The position numbers were made by a program, and so were the translations under genes. A DNA stretch of 64,000 nucleotides. It comes from an uncultured bacterium (lineage in GTDB: Bacteria > Bacillota > Clostridia > Oscillospirales > Oscillospiraceae). The notes under the pieces were generated by a model. The model saw only the letters and a list, made by a program, of their open reading frames with translations, did no database searches and was not told where the DNA came from. The stretch spans positions 62,001 to 126,000 of the forward strand of contig CAMNQF010000002.1 in assembly GCA_946548895.1 (NCBI GenBank), in the 5' to 3' direction. Positions 50,324 through 59,494 of the stretch are shown here, in pieces. Position 1 is the stretch's first letter. Every line of letters starts with the position of its first letter.

Positions 50324-50758
50324 ATGGAGAAAAAGAACCAACTCGGCGCGGAAGCGCCGGAGATCAAGACCCGGATCCCACTGTGGCTCTACCCCTCGAC
50401 ACTGGAGGCGGTGGATCGGGCCATGGAGCGGGACAACTGCAAGAGTCGGAGCGAGTTCATTGAGAACGCCATCCGTTTCTACGCCGGATATCTCTCCGGC
50501 GAGGACGCGGTGCAGTTCCTGCCCGCCGCGCTGGTGTCGGCGCTGCGGGCAACGGTGGAGAACAGTGAGAGCCGCATTGCCCGTTTGCTGTTCAAGCTTT
50601 CCGTAGAAACCAGCATGATGATGCACGTGCTGGCGGCGGGGCTGGAGATCGACGCCAGTCAGCTGGACGCGCTACGCTGGCAGTGCGTCCAGGAGGTGAA
50701 AAAAACCAACGGCAGCATCACGTTCAAGGACACGCTGAAGCAGCACGAGGACGAGTGA
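50324..50758 (+). CDS. Relaxosome accessory protein, ribbon-helix-helix (MobC-like)
   Basis: A 144-residue protein, ATG after TTGGAGG. N-terminal RHH (KTRIPLWLYPSTLEAVDRAMERDNCKSRSEFIENAIRFYAGYL in part), then a helical C-terminal part (LLFKLSVETSMMMHVLAAGLEI, DALRWQCVQEVKKTNGSITFKDTLKQ). Such proteins bind near oriT and help load the relaxase. It is 136 bases upstream of the relaxase start, with the repeats at 50128-50302 as its probable sites. Confidence 0.75.
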   Translation: MEKKNQLGAEAPEIKTRIPLWLYPSTLEAVDRAMERDNCKSRSEFIENAIRFYAGYLSGEDAVQFLPAALVSALRATVENSESRIARLLFKLSVETSMMMHVLAAGLEIDASQLDALRWQCVQEVKKTNGSITFKDTLKQHEDE

Positions 50759-50894
50759 CCGCGCAAAAAAATCAGTGTCCGCCAAGGGGGTGCTATACCC
50801 TCTCGGTGAACTGAGGGTGGGTTCATGATGGACTGCCCAGAAGGTATTCTCTCTAAGATTTTTTAATTCAGAAGGATAACACGGGGGTGATCTC

Positions 50895-53285
50895 ACGCCG
50901 CGCGTCATTTTCAAGTGCCCGCACATCAAGGGCGGCGGTGGAAAGGCCACCGCCCATCTCGGCAACTACGTCAAGTACGCCGCTACCCGTGACGGCGTAG
51001 AGCGTATCGATCCCGGCAAGACCACACTCCTTGCCACGGACAAGCAGGCGCAAATGGTGGCACAGCTCCTCCGGGACTTCCCGTCCAGCCGCGGGCTGTT
51101 TGAGTACGAGGACTACCAGGCCGCGCCCACCCGGGAAAACGCTTCGGAGTTCATCATCCGCACCATTGAGGATAACTATGAGGCCATTGCGAAACGGGAG
51201 AATTACGTGGACTACATCGCCAACCGTCCCCGTGTTCAGAAGCTGGGGGCGCACGGGCTGTTCACCTCCGGCGATGGTCCGTTGATATTATCCCAGGTCG
51301 CGGATGAGGTAGCCCATCACCCTGGCGTAGTGTGGCTACCCATCATATCCCTGCGGCGGGAGGACGCCGCACGGCTGGGCTATGACAACGCCGAACGGTG
51401 GCGCAAGCTGCTGTCCGCCCATGCCATGGATATGGCAAAAGCGATGAGGATCCCCTACGAGCAGTTCCGCTGGTACGCGGCCTTCCACGACGAGAGCCAC
51501 CATCCGCATCTACACATGGTGTGCTACAGTGCGGACGCCAAGTCCGGCTTCCTCACCAAGCGGGGGATCGCGGAGATTAAGTCCATGCTGGCGAAGGAGA
51601 TTTTTCAGCAAGACCTCTATGCCATCTACCAGCGGCAGACCCAGCGGCGGGATGAACTCACCAAGAATGCCGGGGAAGTCATGGCGCAGCTCGTCACCGA
51701 GATGCAGACCGGAACGGTGGAGAACCAGCATATCCAGCAGCTTATGGTGGAGCTGGCCCAGCGTCTCCAGCACTGCTCCGGCAAGAAGCAGTACGGCTAT
51801 CTGCCGCCAGCGGTGAAGTCACTGGTGGACTGGATCGTGACCGAGCTGGAGAAAGATCCCCGCATCGCCGCCGCTTACGATCTGTGGTACCGGGAGCAGG
51901 AGGAAGTGCTGCGGACGTACAAAGATGATCTGCCGCCGCGTGAACCGCTGATCCGGCAAAAGGCGTTCAAGCGAATCAAAAATATCGTCATCGAGGAGGC
52001 CATGCGGCTGAGCGATATGTCCCCACCCGATATCACCGATCAGGCCGAGCCTGTGGTTGAGTTGTCTGATGACGAACCTGCGGATAGGCCGTTCGATGAT
52101 GCAGCTACGGACGCGCCTGCCTATGCTGGGGAGGCTTCTCCCCACGCCCGATGGACGCGCAATTACCGCACCGCCCGTCAGCTCATGCAGGGTGACGAGG
52201 ACAGTCCTCCAGACTTCGCGGCGGCGTTTGATCTGCTCACCCAGGAGGCTGATGCCGGGAATGCCCTGGCCATGGCAGACCTGGGCAGGATGTACGCCGA
52301 GGGCCTGGGTGGGGAACGTGATCCAGAGCTGGCGCAGGAATGGTACGCCAAGGCGCTGGCCGCGTTTTTGGAAGCGGAAAGATCCGTGCCAGATCGCGCC
52401 ACTGAATACCGCATCGGCAAGCTGTACGCTGCGGGATTTGGCACGGAGCAGGACTATGAGGAGGCCGCCCGATGGCTGGAGAAGTCCGCGGACGCCGGTT
52501 ACAAATATGCCCAGTACACCCTGGCCGGGCTGTACCGGGATGGCAAAGGTGTAGATCAGGACTATGTGGCGGCACGGGAACTCTACGCCAAGGCGGTCAC
52601 CTTCCCCTATGCCGCCTACGAGCTGGGCAAGCTGTACCGGGACGGGCTGGGCTGCGAGGCGGACGAAGAACGTGCCGCTCGGTATTTCCGTCAGGCGTTC
52701 ACCGGGTTTCAGATCATGGCGGGCAGATCCCCGGACGACAGGCTCCAATACCGCATCGGCTGGATGCTCTTCCATGGGGTGGGCACGGAACGGGACGAGG
52801 CGGCGGCGCTGCCATGGCTGGAGAAGGCCGTCGAGCGTGGCAACGCGATGGCAAAGTATCAGCTGGGCAAGCTCCTGCTCCTCGGTGCCGAGACAGTGCC
52901 CAAGGATGTGGATCGGGCGCTGGAACTGCTCACGGAATGCGCGGAGGACGGGAATCAATTTGCCCAGTACACGTTGGGCAAGGCGTATCTGCTCGGCGGG
53001 GACGTCCCCCAGGATCAGGGGCAGGCCGTCCACTGGCTGGGGCTGTCCGCCCAGCAGGGCAATCAGTACGCCCAATATTATCTGAACCGCGTGTACAGCT
53101 CCATTTTTTCGTCCGCCGCTTCACTCCTCTACCACATGGGCCGCATCTTCCAGGAACAGCGCCCCCAGCCCGTGGGAGGTGTGCGTGTGGGGGTGGACAG
53201 CAAGCTCAAGCGTAAGATCCGGGAGAAAAAGATCGCCATGGGCCACAAGCCGGACGATCACGAGGAGCAGGGACAGACGATGTAA
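50895..53285 (+). CDS. MobP3-like relaxase with Sel1 repeats, apparent ACG start
   Basis: About 796 residues. The conserved relaxase N-terminus (PRVIFKCPHIKGGGGKATAHLGNYVKYAATRDG in part) lies before the first ATG (51054). In frame there is no ATG, GTG or TTG after the stop at 50877. ACG at 50895 follows a near-perfect GGGGGTGATC site by a normal distance and stands where homologues have Met. The catalytic Tyr is probably in GNYVKY; the metal-binding histidines are in FHDESHHPHLHMVCY (~205). Residues ~420-745 are Sel1/TPR-like repeats (MADLGRMYAEGLGG, YRIGKLYAAGFG, YTLAGLYRDGKG). It ends in DDHEEQGQTM, the shared tail. Confidence 0.85.
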   Translation, partial: TPRVIFKCPHIKGGGGKATAHLGNYVKYAATRDGVERIDPGKTTLLATDKQAQMVAQLLRDFPSSRGLFEYEDYQAAPTRENASEFIIRTIEDNYEAIAKRENYVDYIANRPRVQKLGAHGLFTSGDGPLILSQVADEVAHHPGVVWLPIISLRREDAARLGYDNAERWRKLLSAHAMDMAKAMRIPYEQFRWYAAFHDESHHPHLHMVCYSADAKSGFLTKRGIAEIKSMLAKEIFQQDLYAIYQRQTQRRDELTKNAGEVMAQLVTEMQTGTVENQHIQQLMVELAQRLQHCSGKKQYGYLPPAVKSLVDWIVTELEKDPRIAAAYDLWYREQEEVLRTYKDDLPPREPLIRQKAFKRIKNIVIEEAMRLSDMSPPDITDQAEPVVELSDDEPADRPFDDAATDAPAYAGEASPHARWTRNYRTARQLMQGDEDSPPDFAAAFDLLTQEADAGNALAMADLGRMYAEGLGGERDPELAQEWYAKALAAFLEAERSVPDRATEYRIGKLYAAGFGTEQDYEEAARWLEKSADAGYKYAQYTLAGLYRDGKGVDQDYVAARELYAKAVTFPYAAYELGKLYRDGLGCEADEERAARYFRQAFTGFQIMAGRSPDDRLQYRIGWMLFHGVGTERDEAAALPWLEKAVERGNAMAKYQLGKLLLLGAETVPKDVDRALELLTECAEDGNQFAQYTLGKAYLLGGDVPQDQGQAVHWLGLSAQQGNQYAQYYLNRVYSSIFSSAASLLYHMGRIFQEQRPQPVGGVRVGVDSKLKRKIREKKIAMGHKPDDHEEQGQTM

Positions 53286-53292
53286 GGGCCAC

Positions 53293-53664
53293 TCATGCCT
53301 CGCTGGCCGTGTCCGACGTGCGCAGTACCTTCTCCAGTGGTTTCCCCTTGGCCAGCTCGTCCACCAGCTTGTCCAGATAGCGGGCCTCCCGCATCAGCGG
53401 GTCAGCCACTTCCTCCACCCGGACGCCGCACACCACGCCGCGGATCAATACCCGGTCCGGGTTGGGCCTCGGCGCTTGGCGGAAAAAATCGCCGTAGGTG
53501 ATATCTGACGCCAGCAGGCTGTCCATCTCCGGCTGGGTGTACCCCGTCAACCAGCGGGTTACTGTGTCCACCTCAGCCTTGGCGCGGCCCTTCTTCTCGG
53601 CCTTGCTCACCAGCAGGCCGTACACCTTCGCAAAGCTCATCTGAAACACTTTTGCCTCTTCCAT
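53293..53664 (-). CDS. DUF2200 family protein
   Basis: A 123-residue protein. ATG at 53664 follows AAGGTGAG; GTG at 53673 is less likely. It matches DUF2200 strongly: [34 protein letters not shown] in part, [56 protein letters not shown] in part. Its function is unknown, usually chromosomal. It follows the hydrolase gene with a small overlap, so both are one transcription unit on the minus strand. Confidence 0.85.
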   Translation of the reverse strand: MEEAKVFQMSFAKVYGLLVSKAEKKGRAKAEVDTVTRWLTGYTQPEMDSLLASDITYGDFFRQAPRPNPDRVLIRGVVCGVRVEEVADPLMREARYLDKLVDELAKGKPLEKVLRTSDTASEA

Positions 53665-53665
53665 C

Positions 53666-54508
53666 CTACTCACCTTGATCCTGTGTGTGGAGGAACTCTA
53701 CGGTGGCCTTCTTACCCTGAGAAAAGCCGCTGAAGATAAACCCATGATCCCCCTTCACCTTCACCAACCGGCAGTTCGGATAGGTCTGTGCGGCGCGGCT
53801 GGAATAGCCGATATCCACCAGCTTGTCCTTGGTGCCATGGACGATCAGGACGGGCTTTGAGAAGCCGCAGATCTCCCGGAAGGGGTCCAGCCCCTGCGCG
53901 TCCAGCGCGTACTTTGCGCCCAGCCGGACGAACAGCGCCCGAAACCGCTCCGGCACATGGTCCGGGTCAAATTTCGCGTTGATCATGTGGCCGCGCCTGG
54001 CGTCGTCCGGGATGCACAGGGCGGGATAGTACAGCACCAGCCGCTCCACCTCGCTCTCCCGTTCCGCCGCGGCCAGGGCTGACACCAAGCCGCCCTGGCT
54101 GCACCCGGCCAAGGTGATGCGGGCCGGGTCCACATAGTCCAGCCCCTTGACATAGTCCAGCACGTTGAGCAGGTCTGTTTTTTCCGTCAGCACGCTCATG
54201 CCCAGGCTGGAGCCGGTACTCTTCCCGCTGCCGGACATACAAAAATCAAAACAAATTGCCGCATAGCCCTCGTCCGCAAAGACGCGGGCGTATTTTTTTG
54301 TATCCCGGGTGCAGCTGGCAAAGCCGTGGCTGACGATCACGGCGGGAAGCCTCCCCGCCCGCTGGGGCCGCAGAATGAAACCCCGAAGTTTACAGCCCTG
54401 GCTGTCGATCTCGAATGGAATTTTTTCGATTGGAGCCGTCTCAGCGGGATGACCGGCGGACGGCGCTCGGAACTGAACCGTGACTTTTATTTTTGGCAAC
54501 TCAAACAT
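53666..54508 (-). CDS. Alpha/beta hydrolase
   Basis: A 280-residue serine hydrolase: oxyanion region [10 protein letters not shown], nucleophile in [15 protein letters not shown] (~145), Asp in [13 protein letters not shown] (~235) and His in KGDHGFIF (~262). No signal peptide, so cytoplasmic. Possibly an acyl-amino-acid or dienelactone-type esterase, not resolvable further. Cargo on the strand opposite to the transfer genes, between relaxase and primase-like genes. Confidence 0.85.
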   Translation of the reverse strand: MFELPKIKVTVQFRAPSAGHPAETAPIEKIPFEIDSQGCKLRGFILRPQRAGRLPAVIVSHGFASCTRDTKKYARVFADEGYAAICFDFCMSGSGKSTGSSLGMSVLTEKTDLLNVLDYVKGLDYVDPARITLAGCSQGGLVSALAAAERESEVERLVLYYPALCIPDDARRGHMINAKFDPDHVPERFRALFVRLGAKYALDAQGLDPFREICGFSKPVLIVHGTKDKLVDIGYSSRAAQTYPNCRLVKVKGDHGFIFSGFSQGKKATVEFLHTQDQGE

Positions 54509-54590
54509 AGGCCGCTCCCCTTCAGATTGTCAATTTACAGTGACATTATACCGTGGGCGGCCTTCAGATGCAAGAGAAGGAGGCGTCAAA

Positions 54591-55514
54591 ATGCCCTATA
54601 TCCATTTCACAGAAGAACAAAAGCTCCGGGCTAACGCGGCAAACCTGGTGGAGTTCCTCCGATTCAAAGGGGAACCGCTGATCCGCGAAGGGTCGGAGTA
54701 TCGTCTGTCCAGCAACCACAGCGTCACCGTCCGGGGCAGCGAGTGGTACGACCATGCCACAGAAAAAGGCGGCGGCCCCGTGACTTTTCTCAAGGAGTTC
54801 TACGGCATGAATTATCAGGAGGCGGTGCTGACGCTGCTCAACGAGGACGTGGGCCAGATCTTCCCCCAGGTGAGCGCCCCCCAGGAGAAAGTAAAAAAGC
54901 CCTTCGCTCTGCCGCCCGCCAACGAAAACAACAGGCGGGTGTTTGCCTATCTCCTCAAGCACCGCCATCTGGATCGGGACGTGCTGACTACCTTTGTCCG
55001 CTCAGGACTGATCTACGAGGACCAAAAGTACCACAACGCCGTCTTCGTGGGCAGGGATGGCGACGGCACCGCCCGCCACGCCCACAAGCGCAGTACCAAC
55101 AGCCAGGGCAAGACCTTCCGCATGACGGCGGAAGGCAGCGACTTCCGCTATGCCTTTAACTGGCCCGGAACCAGCGGGCATCTGCTGGTGTTCGAGGCAC
55201 CCATTGATATGCTCTCGCTCATCTCCATCTACCACGACAGCGACTGGGCGAAGCATAGCTATGTGGCCCTGTGCGGCACCTCCTCCCAGCCGCTGCTGGG
55301 GATGCTGGAGCGGCACCCCAATATTGAAAACGTCCTCCTGTGCCTGGACAACGATCAGGCGGGGCAGCTTGCCACGCGGCGGCTGGCAGCGGTGGTGCGG
55401 GAGCGCGGGCTGACGGTAGATGCGCGGGTACCCGTCAATAAAGATTGGAACGACGATCTGTGCGCCAATTTTCAACAGACGGAGGAGCAGCAATTTGAAC
55501 AGAAACTATCGTGA
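54591..55514 (+). CDS. DUF3991/Toprim primase-like protein
   Basis: A 307-residue protein, GAAGGAGG before ATG. N-terminal part with a CHC2-like pattern lacking Cys (VEFLRFKGEPLIREGSEYRL, WYDHATEKGGGPVTFLKEFYGMNYQEAV), DUF3991 segment (HRHLDRDVLTTFVRSGLIYEDQ) and a C-terminal Toprim domain (LLVFEAPIDMLSLISI with the Glu, VLLCLDNDQAGQLA with DxD). It probably primes or helps replacement-strand synthesis after transfer. The end (TEEQQFEQKLS) lacks the Gly-Met tail. 15 bases to virD4. Confidence 0.82.
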   Translation: MPYIHFTEEQKLRANAANLVEFLRFKGEPLIREGSEYRLSSNHSVTVRGSEWYDHATEKGGGPVTFLKEFYGMNYQEAVLTLLNEDVGQIFPQVSAPQEKVKKPFALPPANENNRRVFAYLLKHRHLDRDVLTTFVRSGLIYEDQKYHNAVFVGRDGDGTARHAHKRSTNSQGKTFRMTAEGSDFRYAFNWPGTSGHLLVFEAPIDMLSLISIYHDSDWAKHSYVALCGTSSQPLLGMLERHPNIENVLLCLDNDQAGQLATRRLAAVVRERGLTVDARVPVNKDWNDDLCANFQQTEEQQFEQKLS

Positions 55515-55529
55515 AAGGCAGGGTGCGCC

Positions 55530-57380
55530 ATGCCCCAACAGTTTATCATCCTGATCGTCGCCGCGGTGGCCCTGCTGGTCATTGGCGGCGTTTCTTTTTT
55601 GTCCGGGCGGGGTTCCTTGGACAGCATCAAATCCAAACCCGTGGGCGACGGCCAGCACGGCACCGCCCGCTGGGCCACACCGCAGGAAATCAGCAAAACC
55701 TTCGCCCGCGTCCCTTTCAAACCCACTGAATGGCGGCAAGGGAAAGAACTGCCCCGTGCCCAGGGGCTGGTGCTGGGATCCCAGGGGAAGAAGGGAAAAA
55801 TCACCGCCCTGGTAGACAGCGACGATATTCACTGCCTGATGATCGGCGCGTCCGGCGTGGGCAAGACGGCCTTTTTCCTCTACCCCAATTTGGAGTACGC
55901 CTGCGCCTGCGGGATGAGCTTTCTGGCCCTGGATACCAAGGGAGATTTGGCCCGCAACTACGGGGCCATCGCACAAAACTGCTATGGCTACGCGGTGTCG
56001 GTGATCGACCTGCGCAACCCCACCCGCTCGGACGGGTTCAACTTCCTGACGCTGGTGAACCACTACATGGACGAGGCAAACCGGCGCCCGGATGATCTGG
56101 CAGCCCGGGCCAGGGCGGAGAAATACGCCAAAATTCTCTCCAAAACCATCATCAGCCCCGATGGGGACAGCGGCAGCTATGGGCAGAACGCCTTTTTCTA
56201 CGACTCCGCCGAGGGGCTTCTCACCGCCGTGATCTTGCTGCTGGCGGAGTTCTTGCCGCCCAGGGAGATCGACGGCCAGCCCCGAGAGCGCCGCCATATC
56301 GTGTCGGTGTTCAAACTGGTACAGGACCTGCTGGAACCCTCCGGCACCAAGGGGAAAAGCTGCTTCCAGGTGCTGATGGGACGCCTGCCCTCGGAGCATA
56401 AGGCTCGGTGGTTCGCCGGGGCGGCGCTGAACACCTCGGAGCAGGCCATGGCGTCGGTGCTGTCCACGGTGTTGTCCCGGCTAAACGCATTTCTGGACAC
56501 GGAGCTGGAGCAGACCATCTGCTTTGACAGTCCCCTGGACGCCGAAACCTTCGCCAGCCGGAAGTCGGCCATCTTCCTGATCCTCCCCGAGGAGGATCAG
56601 ACCAAGAATTTCATGGCGGGCCTGATGATCCAGAATTTGGCGCGGGAATTGTTCTCCGTGGCGGACGAAAACGGCGGCAAGCTGAAGAACCGGGTGGTGC
56701 TGTTCTGTGACGAGCTGGGCACCATGCCACCCTTCGACATCCTTCCGCTGTTCAGCGCGGGGCGTTCCCGGCGCTTAACCCTGGTGCCCATCATCCAGAG
56801 CCTCGCCCAGCTGGAGAAAAACTACGGCAAAGAAGGCTCGGAGATCATCCAGGACAACGTGCAGGATACCATCTTCGGCGGGTTCGCGCCTAACAGCCAG
56901 ACCGCCGACGTGCTGTCCAAGGCCCTCGGCAGCTACACGGTACAGTCCGGGTACATCAGCCGGAGCAAGGGCGAGGACAGCCGGACGCTCCAGATGGGGG
57001 AACGACCCCTGATGACGCCGGACGAGCTGAAGTCCATTCCCAAGGGGGAGTTCGTGGTGATGAAAACCGGGTCGCACCCGATGAAAACCCGGCTGCGATT
57101 GTTTTTGGACTGGGGGATCACTTTTGGGGAGCCGTATCAGACGCCGGAGCATGGGCAGCGGAAGGTGTACTACGCTGGACGGCAGGAACTGGAGGAAGCC
57201 ATCAAGGCACGGTACTGGCTGGCATCGGAAGTGGACGAAAAAGTCCGTCCCCCGCGGGAGGGACGGACTGGGCAGAAAGATGACAGGCACCACCGGCAGG
57301 AGAAACAGGAGAGCCAGCCGCTGGCGACGATCCCTGATTCTCTCAAAAAGCAGGATGGGCCGCCCGGGGAAGGAGGGTGA
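55530..57380 (+). CDS. virD4: VirD4/TraG type IV coupling protein
   Basis: A 616-residue protein. One N-terminal transmembrane helix (QFIILIVAAVALLVIGGVSFL), HGTARWATPQEI, Walker A in MIGASGVGKTAFFLYPNL (~108), ALDTKGDLARNYG, Walker B in RVVLFCDELGTMPPFDILPLF (~395) and SLAQLEKNYG. It links relaxase-DNA to the VirB channel and would be the receptor of any protein translocation signal, such as the shared C-terminal tails. It is far from virB4 (over 12 kb). Confidence 0.92.
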   Translation: MPQQFIILIVAAVALLVIGGVSFLSGRGSLDSIKSKPVGDGQHGTARWATPQEISKTFARVPFKPTEWRQGKELPRAQGLVLGSQGKKGKITALVDSDDIHCLMIGASGVGKTAFFLYPNLEYACACGMSFLALDTKGDLARNYGAIAQNCYGYAVSVIDLRNPTRSDGFNFLTLVNHYMDEANRRPDDLAARARAEKYAKILSKTIISPDGDSGSYGQNAFFYDSAEGLLTAVILLLAEFLPPREIDGQPRERRHIVSVFKLVQDLLEPSGTKGKSCFQVLMGRLPSEHKARWFAGAALNTSEQAMASVLSTVLSRLNAFLDTELEQTICFDSPLDAETFASRKSAIFLILPEEDQTKNFMAGLMIQNLARELFSVADENGGKLKNRVVLFCDELGTMPPFDILPLFSAGRSRRLTLVPIIQSLAQLEKNYGKEGSEIIQDNVQDTIFGGFAPNSQTADVLSKALGSYTVQSGYISRSKGEDSRTLQMGERPLMTPDELKSIPKGEFVVMKTGSHPMKTRLRLFLDWGITFGEPYQTPEHGQRKVYYAGRQELEEAIKARYWLASEVDEKVRPPREGRTGQKDDRHHRQEKQESQPLATIPDSLKKQDGPPGEGG

Positions 57381-57384
57381 TACT

Positions 57385-57648
57385 TTGGCCTATTACGATT
57401 CCATCTACAACGACCAGGAGCTAAGCCACCGGGCCAAGGCGGTGTACATCTACCTGAAAGATCACGCCAACAAAGAGGGAACCTGCTGGCCTGGAATCAA
57501 GACTATCGCCGCTGGGGTGAGTTTGTCCCGCTCGACCGTGAAGCGTGCGCTGGACGATTTGGTAAAGGCGGGACTGGTGGAGAAGTCCAGTAGATGGCGG
57601 GAGAATGGGAGTTTGTCATCTAACCTATATCAAGTAGCGCGCAACTGA
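57385..57648 (+). CDS. Helix-turn-helix protein at the element's right part
   Basis: An 87-residue protein, TTG at 57385 after AAGGAGGGTGAT. YYDSIYNDQELSHRAKAVYIYLKDHANKEGTCWPGIKTIAAGVSLSRSTVKRALDDLVKAGLVEKSSRWRENG (in parts) is the HTH_36 winged helix seen in plasmid and element replication/control proteins. Four bases after virD4, so part of the transfer operon. Here it consists of the domain alone. Confidence 0.8.
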   Translation: MAYYDSIYNDQELSHRAKAVYIYLKDHANKEGTCWPGIKTIAAGVSLSRSTVKRALDDLVKAGLVEKSSRWRENGSLSSNLYQVARN

Positions 57649-57748
57649 GCAATTTCTTTTCAACGTAATGCCGTACCGCTCAACTTTGTAGTTATCACGC
57701 GATAGGCTAACAATCCGATTTTTAAATCCGATTTTGGCTCACCATGAA

Positions 57749-57781
57749 AGAGGTCAGAACGCATAAAACGTCTTGACCTCT
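57749..57781. terminator. Bidirectional terminator between transfer operon and TetR gene
   Basis: AGAGGTCA and TGACCTCT (8 bp, extended by partial GAACG/CGTC pairing) lie between the stop of the HTH gene and the convergent TetR gene. Flanked by ATTGGATTTG on the right and, on the minus strand, by TTTCATGG. From here to the right the sequence is visibly AT-richer. Confidence 0.6.
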
Positions 57782-57795
57782 ATTGGATTTGTTGT

Positions 57796-58320
57796 TCACC
57801 GTGTAAGATGCTCAATTAATTCTTCTACTGTGTCCTGCATCCCCCGCCGGAACCAAACCTCAATCCAGCCATACAGAAAGAATCCGACATAGGCAGAAGA
57901 ATAAGCAGCAGACATTTCCTGCTCTGGATTGAAACCGCATAAATCTAAAATGATGTCTTTGAGCAGATAGACCAGCCCTCTTTCGTTCAACAGGCTGTAA
58001 AATTCCCGATTAGCCTCGAAATGGGAAAACACAACTTGAACGGTTTCTCTTACGGATAGGTTTGGGGACTTCTTACACTTGTTCACCCAATCCTGAAATA
58101 AATGTGCGATATACGCCTTGACAATATCTTCTTTTGTCTGATAATTGCGGTAAAACGATGTCCGACCCACTCCAGCCATGTCGCACAACTCGCTGATAGA
58201 TATTTCAGCGATGGGCTTTTCTTTCAGCAGCGCCAGCATGGAGCTGGTAAGATGCTCTACCACATAGGCGTTGCGGCTTTCGTTGCTGAACGGTGAAACA
58301 TTTTTCGCCTTTTGTTTCAT
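57796..58320 (-). CDS. TetR-family regulator 1
   Basis: A 174-residue protein. ATG at 58320 is preferred since GGAGG lies 8 bases upstream on the minus strand; ATGs at 58335 and 58341 precede that site. N-terminal HTH (LTSSMLALLKEKPIAEISISELCDMAGVGRTSFYRNYQTKEDI in parts), C-terminal TetR ligand domain of the short kind (YSSAYVGFFLYGWIEVWFRRG). Divergent to the hydrolase gene at 58543 and probably its repressor. Paralogous in form to the regulator at 62333. Confidence 0.85.
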   Translation of the reverse strand: MKQKAKNVSPFSNESRNAYVVEHLTSSMLALLKEKPIAEISISELCDMAGVGRTSFYRNYQTKEDIVKAYIAHLFQDWVNKCKKSPNLSVRETVQVVFSHFEANREFYSLLNERGLVYLLKDIILDLCGFNPEQEMSAAYSSAYVGFFLYGWIEVWFRRGMQDTVEELIEHLTR

Positions 58321-58542
58321 TTTTACTGCCTCCATTGACAATTCAATTCCTTGCTGTTACACTTACAACGCTGTTACGATTGTAGCAAAGCATAGCATAC
58401 AGAGTTGAGCCTGTCAAGGGGGAAATTTGTATTGATGCTGACATAAAAACACTTGCTGATTTTATTGGCAGCAGTATATGAATGCGGTTGAGAAATATCT
58501 CGACAAATATATGCCGGTAGGGTGAATGAGAGGTAGTTAATA

Positions 58543-59481
58543 ATGAAAATAATGAAAGTTCTGCTAAAAATTCTAAAGATAATAGGTATCATGATTCTGA
58601 TTATCATAGCGGTTCTTGTCGCCGTGTATCTCTATGCGGATAACAGGAGGGACATCAAACCCGGATACAATCAGGAGATTGAACCCGGCGGGACGTTGGA
58701 GGCAAAGTATCTGGCCGGTGGTGATTTCGAGACAATGAAGTTTACCGCCAAGGCGGAAGATCCCATCAAAAAGTACACCGTCTATTATCCGGCAGAATTG
58801 GCATCCACTGACAAGGAATATCCTATGATACTTGTGTTAAATGGAACCGGCGGCAAGGCAACAAAATATGAGGCACAGTTTGACGTATACGCATCGTGGG
58901 GCTTTATCGTTGTTGGAAATCAGGATAAGACCACAGGAACCGGCGTGACAGCGGTGGCAACACTGCACTTTATGCTGGAGCAGAACGAAAACCCGGACAG
59001 CGTTTTTTACCACAAGATTGACCTGGACAACATCGGCATCACCGGCTTTTCTCAGGGTGGGGCCGGGGTCTTTAATGTGCTTACAAAATACGAGGAAGCC
59101 AGTTATTTTAAGGCCGCAACTCCTCTATCTCCTGTCAGCGAATATATGACATCGCTTGCAACTGATTACACATACGATTCCTCCCTGGTGAAAATCCCCA
59201 TTATGATTTTTGCCGGAACGGAGGGAGAGTTTGAACTTGAAACCGTACTGCCGCTTGTCGAACTGAATAAGCAGTACGACAAAATCACCGTTCCTAAAGT
59301 CATGGCTCGTCGTGTGGGTATGATTCACGATCAGATGATGTACGCCGCAGGCGGCTATGTTATCGCATGGTTCCGCTGGCAGCTTATGGGCGATACTGAG
59401 GCCGCACAGGTTTTCATCGGAGAAACCCCTGAACTGTTTTCAAATCCGATGTATCAAGATGTGGCTGTTGATCTCGGATAA
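58543..59481 (+). CDS. Membrane-anchored alpha/beta hydrolase 1
   Basis: A 312-residue protein: N-terminal transmembrane anchor (VLLKILKIIGIMILIIIAVLVAVYLYA), extracellular hydrolase with VYYPAELASTDKEYPMILVLNGTGG, YASWGFIVVGNQ, nucleophile Ser in GITGFSQGGAGVFN (~170) and a C-terminal part with His in RRVGMIHDQMMYA (~262) and GGYVIAWFRWQL. It resembles PET-hydrolase/dienelactone-type esterases in general layout. Closely related to the protein at 63067. GAGAGGT precedes ATG. Confidence 0.82.
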   Translation: MKIMKVLLKILKIIGIMILIIIAVLVAVYLYADNRRDIKPGYNQEIEPGGTLEAKYLAGGDFETMKFTAKAEDPIKKYTVYYPAELASTDKEYPMILVLNGTGGKATKYEAQFDVYASWGFIVVGNQDKTTGTGVTAVATLHFMLEQNENPDSVFYHKIDLDNIGITGFSQGGAGVFNVLTKYEEASYFKAATPLSPVSEYMTSLATDYTYDSSLVKIPIMIFAGTEGEFELETVLPLVELNKQYDKITVPKVMARRVGMIHDQMMYAAGGYVIAWFRWQLMGDTEAAQVFIGETPELFSNPMYQDVAVDLG

Positions 59482-59494
59482 ACGGAGGCCAAAT

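Noticed and set aside
49894..50367. Minus-strand ORFs over the non-coding region before the relaxosome genes
   Set aside because: They only translate the two-hairpin repeat and the oriT-like region; the same peptide-like string appears at each repeat copy.
50888..50960. GTG at 50888 as relaxase start
   Set aside because: It is out of frame with the conserved relaxase N-terminus and its frame closes after a short distance; only a frameshift would make it work.
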